Source: Planctomycetota bacterium
Lineage (GTDB): Bacteria > Planctomycetota > UBA1135 > GCA-002748355
NCBI GenBank assembly: GCA_011321845.1
Contig: DROQ01000114.1
Location: forward strand, 1 to 48,230
Direction of reading: 5' to 3'
DNA length: 48,230 nt
Part shown: positions 1-8,449 of the stretch, piece after piece
How the letters are laid out: each line of letters opens with the position of its first letter
Position numbering within the stretch: position 1 is the first letter of the stretch
Translations under genes and position numbers: made by a program
Notes under the pieces: model-generated
What the model was told of the DNA's origin: nothing
Seen by the model: the letters and a program-made list of their open reading frames with translations, nothing else
The model's database searches: none

Positions 1-60
1 AACCGCTCCAAGACCATCAAGATCAGAGGAATCGGAGAAGACATCGAAATTCGACTCTGA
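1..60 (+). CDS. C-terminal end of a gene cut by the window start
   Basis: The frame is open from the first base and ends with TGA at 58-60. It encodes 19 residues rich in Lys, Arg and Ile (ending IGEDIEIRL). The stop lies directly before the Shine-Dalgarno of the next gene, so the two probably share a transcript. The fragment is too short to name. It is reported because the downstream spacing is typical of an operon. Confidence 0.55.
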   Translation, partial: NRSKTIKIRGIGEDIEIRL

Positions 61-71
61 AAGGAGGAGCC

Positions 72-1934
72 ATGCTCCCGTTAACTTCGCTTCTTTTTTT
101 GGTTCTTACCTTGGATCAGGGGGCAACACTCCGGGGGGTGGTGAAGGACCCCCATGGCAACCTCTGTGAAGGGGCGGAGGTCACCCTTGTCTCCCCAGGT
201 TTACCGCCCATCCCGAAGCCGAGAATCCTACGAACCATGACCAATGGGAGAGGACGCTTCCAGTTCTCTGCAGAGTTCGGTGCGGGATCCTATGTCTGGG
301 CTCATGGAAAAGATGCTGGAGGATCCTTCTTTTGCACCCCCGTCGAGAGGAAGGTTCGACCTGGACAGGTCCTTCATTTGGAGGGGACAGGGAGACGAAT
401 CTTTGAAGCCGTCAGGTTGGATGGGATCCAGGCCTGGGGAGAGCCTGGGGAACTGCGCCTGGTCTGGGACCTGGATGGGACAGGGGTCTATACCCGGGAA
501 ATGCCCATCTCCGGGAGCGGACTCGCCAAGATCCCCCCATCATTCCCCCTTTTTCTGGATCGACGCCTTTTCTGGGTGAGAGAAGCGGGGGGACGCAAGC
601 TTTTCGCCGCGGCCCTTTTTTGGGAGAAGGGAAGGGACGGTGTCCTTCGACCCGAAAAGGGGAGCCTGGGAGTGGAGGGGTCCGGACTCCTTCGTTTTTC
701 CTGCCCGAAACCCCGGTCCCTCTCCGTGTTCGTCCGAACCAAGGTAGTTGGCAAACCTCTCTCCGGGGCCAGGATTTCTCTCTTCCTGCCTTACGCGCGC
801 CTCAGCTGGGTGGAAGGAGGCGTCACCGATTCCAAAGGGATGGCCCATTTGATCGTCCCTGCATTCCAGGGCGACTCGCCGGTGGCCTTGCTGGTTCGAA
901 AGAAGGGGTTCTCGGCCGAGGTTGCGTACGAGGACGGGAAAGGGGCCTACTTGGGGAAAGAAGGCCGGGAGCCTGAGCCTCGGGGGTTTGTCAAGGAATG
1001 GACCTTCTCCCTGGAAAAGGCCGAACCCCTTGCAGGGAAGGTCTTGGGCTGGAAAGCGGAGGAGGAGGGACTTGGACTGGTTCGTTTGGAGCTTAGCTTT
1101 GGGATGGGAGGGTACCCCAGGGGAGGCTTGGAACTCGTGGGGCCCGAGCAATTTGCCCGGGTGCATCCGTCTGGGGAGTTTCGGTTTCCGGGTATCCCCA
1201 AAAACATTTCCCACTGGCGGGCTTCCTTGTTCCTGACTCCGAAGGCCTGGCAAAGGATGTTGGGCAAAAGCAACCCAAGAGAAGCTCCTCTCCCCATGCT
1301 TGTCCTCATGACCTCATGGAAGTCCAAGTTGACGACAAGGGGAGGCTTTTGCACCTTCGATCTGAAGCACCTCCGCTTGGTCCCCTTCCAAATCCTGGGC
1401 GAAGATGGCGGACCCCTCCCTTTCCCCCGTGTTCACTGGAGGATGAGGGGGACGGGGCCGAGAAGCCTCACCTTGTTCGGAGACCACCTGGGGCGTGGAC
1501 TGTTGAGCTTTTCCGACCGGGTTCATCGGGAAGGCGATCTTTACGGGACGCATCAAGGGCGATGGTATTGGATGCAAAAGGTCGGCCCCTTTGCCAAGGC
1601 CGGGAAGGTCCTCCCTCCCAAGGAGATCCAGGTGCGTCCGATCCGGGGAGTGGTCGCCGGTACCATTGTGGACAAGGATGGGGACCCCGTGGCAGGAGTG
1701 AAGATTCGGCTCGGGTCTTGGGGACCTGTGGGTCCCGATCCTGAAAAACTCTTGCTCCTTGAGATGAACAAGGATCTTGTCCAGGGACGCAGCGACAAGA
1801 AGGGTCGGTTTCGCATCCCCTTCATCCCCATGGGACCGGTGTCTTTTTCATTGGTGCTTTCCAAGAACAAGCGCCTGAAGACGGTTTGGATCCGGAAGGC
1901 GGGAGAGGGTTTGGAACTCGTCTTTCCGAACTAG
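72..1934 (+). CDS. Secreted protein with carboxypeptidase-regulatory-like domains
   Basis: 620 aa. The ATG follows a near-perfect Shine-Dalgarno (AAGGAGG, 61-67). The N-terminus is a signal peptide (hydrophobic LLFLVLTL, cleavage near residue 19). At least three stretches read like CarboxypepD_reg beta-sandwich modules: residues about 19-45 (LRGVVKDPHGN...), about 222-270 (KPLSGARISLFLP, then DSKGMAHL) and about 526-590 (AGTIVDKDGDPVAGVKI, then GRFRIPFIPMG). Such modules are Ig-like spacers in exported proteins; no catalytic motif was found. A membrane-anchored protein at 34175-35677 has the same style. Role unknown, probably extracytoplasmic. The fold is inferred from the repeated G-x-V-x-D-x-x-G-x-P-x-x-G-A pattern. 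Confidence 0.75.
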   Translation: MLPLTSLLFLVLTLDQGATLRGVVKDPHGNLCEGAEVTLVSPGLPPIPKPRILRTMTNGRGRFQFSAEFGAGSYVWAHGKDAGGSFFCTPVERKVRPGQVLHLEGTGRRIFEAVRLDGIQAWGEPGELRLVWDLDGTGVYTREMPISGSGLAKIPPSFPLFLDRRLFWVREAGGRKLFAAALFWEKGRDGVLRPEKGSLGVEGSGLLRFSCPKPRSLSVFVRTKVVGKPLSGARISLFLPYARLSWVEGGVTDSKGMAHLIVPAFQGDSPVALLVRKKGFSAEVAYEDGKGAYLGKEGREPEPRGFVKEWTFSLEKAEPLAGKVLGWKAEEEGLGLVRLELSFGMGGYPRGGLELVGPEQFARVHPSGEFRFPGIPKNISHWRASLFLTPKAWQRMLGKSNPREAPLPMLVLMTSWKSKLTTRGGFCTFDLKHLRLVPFQILGEDGGPLPFPRVHWRMRGTGPRSLTLFGDHLGRGLLSFSDRVHREGDLYGTHQGRWYWMQKVGPFAKAGKVLPPKEIQVRPIRGVVAGTIVDKDGDPVAGVKIRLGSWGPVGPDPEKLLLLEMNKDLVQGRSDKKGRFRIPFIPMGPVSFSLVLSKNKRLKTVWIRKAGEGLELVFPN

Positions 1935-1941
1935 TCGCGTC

Positions 1942-1979
1942 CCCGGGTTCTTTCCAACCCCGAGGACGGTGGACCCGGG
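1942..1979. terminator. Weak hairpin between convergent genes
   Basis: CCCGGGT (1942-1948) and ACCCGGG (1973-1979) can pair across a 24-base loop in the 69-bp gap between the convergent genes ending at 1934 and 2004. No clear T-run follows on either strand, so termination is only a guess from position. Confidence 0.2.
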
Positions 1980-2003
1980 ACCTTTAGGAAGGGGATGCCG
2001 GGA

Positions 2004-2264
2004 CTAATGCTCCGGGTGGCAGCTTCGTTCCCGAGTGCAGGCCTTGGGGCTCGCGACTTCGTCGTCGGGGCCGATCTCGCAGAAGCTCAGTTCGCACCAG
2101 TAGTAGCCGTCGCCGGGTTCCTCGCGGTCGTCGTAGACGTCCTCGTCGAGGCCATGGATGAGGACCTGTTTGAAGACGAGGTGGGGGCACATGTCCGGGG
2201 GGCAGAGGTCGCGGTGTGTGGGGAGTTTGGGATGGGGTTGGTTGGTGTCGGCGGGGGAGTTCAT
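2004..2264 (-). CDS. 86-aa protein, last gene of the molybdenum hydroxylase operon
   Basis: The ATG overlaps the stop of the FAD-subunit gene as ATGA, so it is translationally coupled. The protein is acidic with several Cys (RDLCPPDMCPHLVF, YYWCELSFCEIG, a C-terminal Cys pair) and a Asp/Glu-rich centre. There is no signal peptide or membrane segment. I do not recognise a family. Its fixed place at the end of a Tat-exported molybdoenzyme operon suggests a role tied to that enzyme, for example assembly or redox quality control, but this is inference. A longer frame covering the same bases to 3230 reads through the FAD-subunit gene out of frame and was discarded. Confidence 0.6.
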   Translation of the reverse strand: MNSPADTNQPHPKLPTHRDLCPPDMCPHLVFKQVLIHGLDEDVYDDREEPGDGYYWCELSFCEIGPDDEVASPKACTRERSCHPEH

Positions 2265-3217
2265 CGCTGCTCCTTGGCGTTGTCGTAGGATTTGCGGAGG
2301 GCTTTTTCGGCGCAGAGGAGAGCCATCTTGCGTTTCCAATCCTGTTGGGGGGAGTGGAGTTCGAAGTCGGAATCGAGGAGGGCGAGGGCCTTTTTGAAGT
2401 CGGTGGGGGCCTTGCCTTGGAGAGCCTGCTCGACTTTTTTGGCCTGGTAGGGAATGTCGGAGACCGAACCAAGCCAGAGGGAGGCGCGGGCGACCCGGTC
2501 GCCATCCAGGACGAGATGGGCTGCCGCGGTGGCGATGGCCCAGTCGAAGCTCTGCTTGACGCGGACTTCGTGGTGGGCGCTGCCTCCTCGCAGGCTCGCT
2601 GCCGGGATCCGGATAGAGTGGGTTAGGGGGAGCTTGGGACGCTCTCCTTGTTTGCGCCAGTCCTGGTAGAAGGCCCGCAGGCTGCGGAGGTTGTCCTTGC
2701 CCTGGAACTCGAAGAGCCTTGCGTCCAGGGCGCAGAGGATGGGGGCCAGGTTGGAGGCTTGGATGGCGAGGCAGGGAGAGGGCTCGAGGATGGCCAGTTC
2801 GGCGTGGTGGCCATCCCGGGCGGGGCAGCCCTTGCCGCCGTTGCCGAGGCAGGAGATCTCCGGGTCGAGGAGATAGAGGCAGCGTTTCTCCTGGAGGAGG
2901 TTGCCGACGAGGCTCGCCTGGTTGCGGATCTGGGGAGTGGCCGTCCCCGCGGCCGCCTGGCGGATGCCCTGGGGGAGGAGGGGGCCGGCCTCGAGGAGCC
3001 GGGCCAGGGGGAGGCCCGCGCCGATCCAGAGCTCGCCCTTCTTGAGGACCGGGGCGAAGCGGAGGTCCTGGAGGGCGCTGATGTCCACGAGCTTCTTTAC
3101 GCTCAGGGTGCCGCGTTTCATGCGGGAGAGGAGGTCGACGCCGCCGGCCTTGAAGGTGCCCCCTTGTTCCAAGGCTTGGCTCAGATTTTGGGGGCGGGCA
3201 TATTCGAAGGCTTTCAT
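2261..3217 (-). CDS. FAD (and probable 4Fe-4S) subunit of a PaoB/YagS-like molybdenum hydroxylase
   Basis: 318 aa. The start was chosen at the ATG behind GGAGGAAAGC, overlapping the upstream stop as ATGA. The protein opens as CoxM/XdhB FAD subunits do (MKAFEYARPQNLSQAL; FKAGGVDLLSRMKRG) and has the isoalloxazine-loop pattern TPQIRNQASLVGNLL (about 94-108). Unlike classical xanthine dehydrogenase, four Cys follow at about 113, 123, 131 and 149, inside a Gly-rich insert. This matches the extra [4Fe-4S]-binding insert known from E. coli PaoB (YagS). The FAD would pass electrons from the 2Fe-2S/Moco subunits to an acceptor. It has no export signal, so it would have to travel with the Tat-bearing partner. 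The gene order (2Fe-2S, Moco, FAD) differs from paoABC. Confidence 0.85.
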   Translation of the reverse strand: MKAFEYARPQNLSQALEQGGTFKAGGVDLLSRMKRGTLSVKKLVDISALQDLRFAPVLKKGELWIGAGLPLARLLEAGPLLPQGIRQAAAGTATPQIRNQASLVGNLLQEKRCLYLLDPEISCLGNGGKGCPARDGHHAELAILEPSPCLAIQASNLAPILCALDARLFEFQGKDNLRSLRAFYQDWRKQGERPKLPLTHSIRIPAASLRGGSAHHEVRVKQSFDWAIATAAAHLVLDGDRVARASLWLGSVSDIPYQAKKVEQALQGKAPTDFKKALALLDSDFELHSPQQDWKRKMALLCAEKALRKSYDNAKEQR

Positions 3218-5430
3218 TGCTTTCCTCCATGGACGCGGTCGAGGACTTCGAGAACGCGGTCGGGGGTCAGGGGGAGTCGGTGGACGCGGGCGCCGATGGC
3301 GTTGCGGACGGCGTTTGCGATGGCCGCCGAGGTGGGGATGGTGGGGGGCTCGCCGATGCCGGCGGCCCCTGTGTTGTTGTGGCCGTTGCAGCCCTTGTTG
3401 AGGATGGGGATGATCTCGGGCATCTCGAGGCTGCCGGCGATGCGGTAGTGTTCGAGGTCGGTGCCGAGGACGCGGCCGAGCTTTGCGTCCACGAGGCGCT
3501 CCTCGAAGAGGGCGTAGCTGAGGCCTTGGATGATGGCGCCAATGACCTGGGACTCGGCCGTTTTCTTGTCGATGACGGTTCCGCAGTCCTGGACGGCGAG
3601 GATGCGCCGGACCTGGACGAGGCCCGTCTCGGGATCCACCTCCACCTCGGCGAACTGGCAGCCCGCGACGCCGCCCGAAAAGCCTCGCCAGTTGCGGTAG
3701 CGCTGCCCCATGGCCTCGATGGGCTCCGGACCGATCAGGGCGCAGGCCTGGGAGAAGGAGAGGAAGGGTTTGCCCCCCTTCAGGATCTTGCCCCCTTCGA
3801 GGCTGAGTTCCTTGCGCTCGATCCGCTTTTGCTCGGCGACGCGGCCGAGCAACTCCTGGCCCGCCAGCCATGCCGCGTGGCGGATGGCGGGAGCGAGAGT
3901 GGGGGTGGTCGTGGAGCCGCCGCTCGAGGGTCCGGCCGGGTCCTGGCTGTCCCCGATGTGGGCCTGGATCCGTTTGACATCCACCCCCAGGGTCTCGGCG
4001 GTGACGACGGCCAGGACGGTGCGGGTCCCCGTGCCGATGTCCTGCGCGCCGTTGCGCACTTCGACGGTCCCGTCCTGGTGGATGCGGCAGAGCACGCGGG
4101 CCCGCGCGCCGCCCATCCCCCCCCAGCGGGTGCAGGCCATGCCGGCCCCGCGAAGCATGCTGCTCGCCTTGTCGGGGGTCCCCGGCTTCTTGTTGAAGCG
4201 CTGCTTCCAGCCGAAGGCCTCGGCCCCCATCTTGAGCTGCATGTGGTGGACCGGGTCCACGTTCTTCAGGCGGAACTCCAACGGGTCGATGCCCAGCCGG
4301 CAGGCCAGCTCGTCCACCATGGACTCCGCCGCGAAAAAGCCCTGCGGGTGCCCCGGCGCCCGGAAGGCCCGCGCCGCTCCCGTGTTCCCCCGGATGTCGC
4401 GATGTCGCGGCCTGCGCACTCCGCGGTAGAAGGTGGGATAGGCCACCCGCCCGCTTCCCGCGAAACCGGGGAAGCCATAGCTCTGCGCCTCCCAGTCCAC
4501 GATCTCCCCCCCGCTGTTGGCCTTGGCCCGGATCCAGTGCAGGCTCGAAGGGCGGTTCCCCATCGCCAGAGCCTGCCCTCGGCGATCGACAAAGCAGTGC
4601 ACCGGCCGACCCGCCTCCATGGCCAGCTCCGCGCAGAGCCGAGCCTCGATCCCCGCCTGCAGCTTGGATCCAAAACCTCCACCCATCACCGGCGTCAGAA
4701 CGTGGACGCGGCGGGAGGGCAGGCGGAAGGCCTGCGCGAGGCTCCGCTGCATCATGAAGGTCCCCTGGGTGCTTGCCCAGACCTCGAGCGAGCCATCCCT
4801 GTGGAACATCGCTGTGATCCCATGCGGCTCCAAGGGGTGGTGCATCTGCACCTGGGTTTCGAAGGCCATCGCCAGCTCGACCTCCTTTTCTCCACGGGCT
4901 CCCGCCTCTTGCAGGGACTGCGGAAGAGGGTCTACCGCGGGGAGGTTCTTGCGTGCGTCCACGATGGGATCCGCCACAAAGTCTCCATCCGCGTCAAGCA
5001 CGAGTTGGATCCTGGCCAGGGCGTCCTCCGCCAGGGCCTTGGTCTCCGCCGCAACCGCCACGATTTCCTGACCTACGTAACGGATCTGCCGGCCCTTGCC
5101 CGTCGCGACCGCCACCGCCATCACCCCCGGGGCCGCGTCCGCCTTGGAAGTGTCCAACTCCGCCACCTTGCCCTTGGGAATCGGTGATCTGAGGATGGCC
5201 GCGTACAGCAGTCCCTTGGGCCTGAAATCGCTGGGGTAGACCGCCACGCCGGTGGCCTTGGCCATCCCGTCGAGGCGCGGCACATCGGTGCCCACCACCC
5301 GGAACTTGGTGTCCAGACTCCAGGGGGGGGCGTCGTTGGGGTTGCGGCGGGAGAGATCGATCTGCCGCGAGAGCCCGGGAAAGCCCCCGCGGATGCTGTC
5401 GCTGTTCCTGTCTTTTTCCGTCCGGCTCAT
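3214..5430 (-). CDS. Molybdopterin-binding catalytic subunit, xanthine dehydrogenase/aldehyde oxidoreductase family
   Basis: 738 aa. The start overlaps the stop of the 2Fe-2S gene (ATGA at 5430-5427) and the end overlaps the FAD-subunit start, so the three are coupled. Family marks are the Moco-contact motif GGGFGSK (about 250), FRAPG (about 355), the pterin-loop pattern GAQDIGTGTRTV, and the C-terminal GIGEPPTIPTSAA (about 690), whose Glu is the proposed base catalyst of the family. The reaction is hydroxylation of a heterocycle or aldehyde with water as oxygen donor. The substrate cannot be read from sequence; kinship to PaoC/YagR suggests aldehydes. Length is normal for a separate large subunit (700-780 aa). 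Confidence 0.92.
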   Translation of the reverse strand: MSRTEKDRNSDSIRGGFPGLSRQIDLSRRNPNDAPPWSLDTKFRVVGTDVPRLDGMAKATGVAVYPSDFRPKGLLYAAILRSPIPKGKVAELDTSKADAAPGVMAVAVATGKGRQIRYVGQEIVAVAAETKALAEDALARIQLVLDADGDFVADPIVDARKNLPAVDPLPQSLQEAGARGEKEVELAMAFETQVQMHHPLEPHGITAMFHRDGSLEVWASTQGTFMMQRSLAQAFRLPSRRVHVLTPVMGGGFGSKLQAGIEARLCAELAMEAGRPVHCFVDRRGQALAMGNRPSSLHWIRAKANSGGEIVDWEAQSYGFPGFAGSGRVAYPTFYRGVRRPRHRDIRGNTGAARAFRAPGHPQGFFAAESMVDELACRLGIDPLEFRLKNVDPVHHMQLKMGAEAFGWKQRFNKKPGTPDKASSMLRGAGMACTRWGGMGGARARVLCRIHQDGTVEVRNGAQDIGTGTRTVLAVVTAETLGVDVKRIQAHIGDSQDPAGPSSGGSTTTPTLAPAIRHAAWLAGQELLGRVAEQKRIERKELSLEGGKILKGGKPFLSFSQACALIGPEPIEAMGQRYRNWRGFSGGVAGCQFAEVEVDPETGLVQVRRILAVQDCGTVIDKKTAESQVIGAIIQGLSYALFEERLVDAKLGRVLGTDLEHYRIAGSLEMPEIIPILNKGCNGHNNTGAAGIGEPPTIPTSAAIANAVRNAIGARVHRLPLTPDRVLEVLDRVHGGKQ

Positions 5431-6029
5431 TTTCCCCTCCCCTGGCGGAGCTCCGCCGCCGCGCGCTCCACCGCTTCGAAAATTCTCGTGTAGGTCCCGC
5501 AGCGGCAGAGGTTGCCCGCGAGCGCCTCCTGGATCTCCCTCCGGCTGGGGTTCTTGTTTTTCTCCAGCAGGGCATAGGCAGCCAACACCATTCCCGGCGT
5601 GCAATAACCGCACTGCAGGGCGTCCTCGCTCACGAAGGCTTTTTGTAGGGGATGCGGCTTTTGAGGGGTCCCGAGTCCCCGCACCGTCAGCACCTTCGCC
5701 CCCTCGCAGCTCATCGCCAGCGTCATGCAGGCGTTGACCAGCTCTCCATTCAACAGCACCGTGCAGGCCCCGCAGGCCCCGAGGTCACAGACCTCCTTGG
5801 CCGCTGTGTTTCCCAACCGATCCCGCAACAACTCCAGCAACGTCGTCCTCGCCTCGACTCGCAGCCGGAGCTTCTTGCCGTCCACGGTCAGCGAAAGCTC
5901 CCCCTCCTTCCGCGCCCTGGTGGGCGGTTCCTCCCCCGGGGCCGGTCCCCCGCTCGGAATCCGTGAAAGCGGCGCCAGCGACAGGCCCTTGAGAAAGGTC
6001 CTCCGAGAGAAGGGGGGGATTCTGCTCAT
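5427..6029 (-). CDS. Tat-exported [2Fe-2S] subunit of molybdenum hydroxylase (PaoA/YagT-like)
   Basis: 200 aa. The N-terminus carries a twin-arginine signal (SRRTFLKGLSL), so the assembled complex is probably exported folded. Two [2Fe-2S] domains follow. The plant-ferredoxin type has CDLGACGACTVLLNG and NAC. The helical domain has CGYCTPGMVLAAYALL and GNLCRCGTYTRI. These are the usual Cys sets of the family. It is first in an operon of four genes that all overlap by four bases. A Tat signal on this subunit is the hallmark of periplasmic PaoABC-type enzymes, while most xanthine dehydrogenases are cytoplasmic. Confidence 0.92.
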   Translation of the reverse strand: MSRIPPFSRRTFLKGLSLAPLSRIPSGGPAPGEEPPTRARKEGELSLTVDGKKLRLRVEARTTLLELLRDRLGNTAAKEVCDLGACGACTVLLNGELVNACMTLAMSCEGAKVLTVRGLGTPQKPHPLQKAFVSEDALQCGYCTPGMVLAAYALLEKNKNPSRREIQEALAGNLCRCGTYTRIFEAVERAAAELRQGRGK

Positions 6030-6080
6030 GCCGCCGATTCTAGCCGGATCTCTCTCAGGCCGCGCCGGGTATTCTTCTAG

Positions 6081-6115
6081 AGAAAAGGCCGGAAAGCCCC
6101 TTCGTCTTTCCGGCC
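6081..6115 (-). terminator. Intrinsic terminator of the porin gene
   Basis: A perfect 10-bp stem (GGCCGGAAAG at 6087-6096 with CTTTCCGGCC at 6106-6115) with a 9-base loop. On the minus strand the stem is followed by TTTTCTCT. It lies between the porin stop and the molybdenum hydroxylase operon, so it separates the two minus-strand units. Confidence 0.75.
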
Positions 6116-6136
6116 CGAAAACCTCGCGTTCGAGCT

Positions 6137-7357
6137 TTAGAGGACGATCAAGTGGGAGACCTTGAGGAGCAGGTTATCCACCGAGCTTCCACTGTCGGGG
6201 TCGACGTTCTGGAACGTGAAATCGAACAGGACCTTGTGCTTGCGGCCATTGAAGAATTTCCCACCCATGATCGTGATTTCGCTTGCGCTCCCGTTGCTCG
6301 TGAGGGAAGTCCCTCCGCTGGAGTGGCTCTTGACGCTGATCAGGGGATTGACCCCGGCGTCGTCGTCGATGTCCACCCAGGAATAACGGGCTCCGAAGGT
6401 CCACATGGATTCAGTCACATAACTCCCCTGGATCGTGAAGCCTTTGGCGCTGGCGTCTGCTGTCCCACCATCCTCTTCGGCTGTGCGATAGAATGCGTCG
6501 ACCATGCCGTGGATGCCATGGGTCTTCACCACTGCGGAGAGGTTCACCGAGACGCTTTGGGAGTCCACGCCTGTCCCTTCGTTCCCGATCCAGACCCCGG
6601 CTCCGATCGACCAACGCAGGTCCTTGCTTCTCTTGAGATCCCCCGCAGCGTAGCTCATGCGTGAGAGACCGCCCTTGTTGTCGCTGTCCAGGGTCGCACC
6701 GAAGCCGAAGTTCAGCTTGACATCGGTGTTGGAGGAGTCCTCTCCCTGACCACTCAATCTCGTCCCTTTGGCGATGGTGGAGTTGAAGGCGCCGGCGAAA
6801 ACGTGGAGCCTCTTGTCCATGGCCCCCAGGATGAGATTGACGCCTCGAGAGCGCTGCCCCGAGAAGGTCCCCGACGCGAGGGAGGCATCGGTAAACTCGC
6901 GCTTAGTGGAGGAGCCTGTCTGTTCCCGGCCGAAGAGGGGCTTTTGCTGGCCTGCACGGACGGCAAGACTCATGTCTTCGTTGTGCCAGAGACGCTGTTC
7001 GATCCAGGCGTCTTTGACCGAAGTTGTGTTGGCTCCATCGAGGATCAGCTTGAGTTTGGTCTCGTGGGCGATGCTTGCCTTGACACCGATCCGGGCCTCT
7101 TTGACCGCGAAGTTGTTGGTGTTCTGGGCGATGTCCCCCGAGATCATGTCGAAGCGCTGGAGGATGTGCCCGTAGAGGGTGGCCTTGTTTTCGCCATTGG
7201 TGAAGACGACTCCCTTGCCGAATTTCCAAAGAACCTGTGTCCCCTTCTGAAGGGCGGGGATGCGTACCCGGCTCAGGTCTGCGTCATCGTGCCCCGCATA
7301 CGCGGGGGCCGAGAGAAGTAGAAGGGCGAAAAGGGGGAATGTGATGGACTGCTTCAA
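6137..7357 (-). CDS. Outer-membrane porin, phosphate-selective porin O/P-like
   Basis: 406 aa with a TTG start, chosen because AGGAG lies 8 bases upstream and a signal peptide begins exactly there (KQSITFPLFALLLLSAPAYA). The mature protein is a chain of amphipathic beta-strands separated by charged turns. Examples are GHILQRFDMISGD, KEARIGVKASI, WIEQRLWHNEDMSLAVRAGQQKPLFGRE and SRGVNLILGAM. It ends in a strand closing with hydrophobic residues (LLLKVSHLIVL). The pattern 'outward beta-barrel with xAGQQKPxFGRE' matches the OprO/OprP-like family. The solute is unknown. It diverges from the sigma-54 activator and may serve the neighbouring exported oxidoreductases, but that is only inferred from position. 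Confidence 0.8.
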   Translation of the reverse strand: MKQSITFPLFALLLLSAPAYAGHDDADLSRVRIPALQKGTQVLWKFGKGVVFTNGENKATLYGHILQRFDMISGDIAQNTNNFAVKEARIGVKASIAHETKLKLILDGANTTSVKDAWIEQRLWHNEDMSLAVRAGQQKPLFGREQTGSSTKREFTDASLASGTFSGQRSRGVNLILGAMDKRLHVFAGAFNSTIAKGTRLSGQGEDSSNTDVKLNFGFGATLDSDNKGGLSRMSYAAGDLKRSKDLRWSIGAGVWIGNEGTGVDSQSVSVNLSAVVKTHGIHGMVDAFYRTAEEDGGTADASAKGFTIQGSYVTESMWTFGARYSWVDIDDDAGVNPLISVKSHSSGGTSLTSNGSASEITIMGGKFFNGRKHKVLFDFTFQNVDPDSGSSVDNLLLKVSHLIVL

Positions 7358-7365
7358 TGTTCCGT

Positions 7366-7370
7366 CTCCT
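7366..7370 (-). promoter_or_regulatory. Shine-Dalgarno deciding the TTG start of the porin
   Basis: AGGAG on the minus strand, 8 bases before TTG at 7357. No in-frame ATG close by gives both a ribosome site and a signal peptide. Confidence 0.65.
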
Positions 7371-7510
7371 GTTGAGGTTTTGAGGATGTGGGAACTCTGC
7401 AAAATCTGTAGTATGGAGGGGGTCCTTAGGGCGTGGCGGATTGTCACGGAGCTGGGAAGCGAACTCTCCCTAGCCATTTTGGTGAAGTAAGCTGGAGTCC
7501 AGCGAATCCA

Positions 7511-8431
7511 ATGTCCTCTCTTTCCAAGCAGATGCAGCGCCTTCTCGCCCAGGTCGACAAGATCGCGACCAACGAGGAGCCCGTTCTCCTCCTCGGTGAG
7601 ACGGGAGTCGGAAAGGGAGTGATCGCAAGGCGCATCCACGAGGGTTCTCCCCGGAGGGACAAACCCTTCATTCCGCTCAACTGTGCCGCCTTGCCGGAGG
7701 CTCTGATCGAGAGCGAGCTGTTCGGGCACTCCAAAGGTTCTTTTACGGGGGCTACCGGAACGAAAAAGGGACTCCTGGAGATGGCGGATCAAGGGACCCT
7801 TTTTTTGGATGAGATCGGGGAGATGCCTCTCGGCCTCCAGGCGAAGTTGCTCACCGTCCTCGAGGAGGGACGTTTCCTTCCCGTGGGGAGCACGCGTTAC
7901 CTCGACTCCAATTTTCGCCTGGTCGCCGCTTCCAACAAGGACTTGATCCAGGAAAAGGACAAGGGCGGGTTCCGGTCCGATCTCTTCTTCCGGATCGGAG
8001 TTTTCGTGCTGCTCATTCCACCTCTGAGGGAGTGGATGAGCGAGCTGCCGGGTCTCTGCGACCAGTTCCTGGCCGAGATCGGAAAGGGCCAGCGCTTTTC
8101 CAAGGAGGCTCTCGAACGCCTCTACTGCCACTCCTGGCCGGGAAACATCCGGGAGCTGCGCAACGTCGTGCGCCACTCGGCCTTGCTCTGCGAGGAAGAC
8201 CTGATCGATCTCGCGGACCTTCCCCAATGGATCCTCGGCTCCTGTGCCCATCCTGATGTTCTGGAGAGGGGAAGCCTCAAAGCCAAGCTCGACTGCTTCC
8301 AAGCCTGCATCCTCAAACGGACCCTTGAGGATTTTGGAGGAGACCTGGATCAAGCGCTCCAAACCCTGGGGATTTCCCGGAGCAGCTTCTACCGCAAACT
8401 CAAGGAAGCGGAAGAGGGTCTCGAGTCCTGA
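7511..8431 (+). CDS. Orphan sigma-54-dependent activator (AAA+ plus Fis HTH, no sensor domain)
   Basis: 306 aa from the ATG at 7511; an in-frame GTG at 7433 would add 26 unlikely residues. The AAA+ domain begins at once. Walker A is GETGVGKG (29-36), the sigma-54 contact loop is GSFTGA (76-81; canonical GAFTGA), Walker B is LFLDEIGE (D100/E101), followed by VAASN and the Arg-finger region FRSDLFFRI. The C-terminus is a Fis-type helix-turn-helix (about 278-302, QALQTLGISRSSFYRKL). There is no receiver, GAF or PAS domain, as in PspF or HrpS, so activity must be set by another protein. It probably drives the two sigma-54 promoters downstream at 8557 and 9116. Confidence 0.92.
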   Translation: MSSLSKQMQRLLAQVDKIATNEEPVLLLGETGVGKGVIARRIHEGSPRRDKPFIPLNCAALPEALIESELFGHSKGSFTGATGTKKGLLEMADQGTLFLDEIGEMPLGLQAKLLTVLEEGRFLPVGSTRYLDSNFRLVAASNKDLIQEKDKGGFRSDLFFRIGVFVLLIPPLREWMSELPGLCDQFLAEIGKGQRFSKEALERLYCHSWPGNIRELRNVVRHSALLCEEDLIDLADLPQWILGSCAHPDVLERGSLKAKLDCFQACILKRTLEDFGGDLDQALQTLGISRSSFYRKLKEAEEGLES

Positions 8432-8449
8432 ATCTAGGACTCGGGGAGT

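Noticed and set aside
2004-3230. 408-codon frame as a single gene
   Set aside because: Its first 320 codons are out of frame with the clear FAD subunit and consist of Arg/Pro runs; only the last 86 codons after the ATGA overlap were kept.
7358-7510. Sigma-54 promoter for the porin or the activator itself
   Set aside because: No GG-N10-GC pair with acceptable flanks on either strand; near matches had 7, 9 or 11 bases between.
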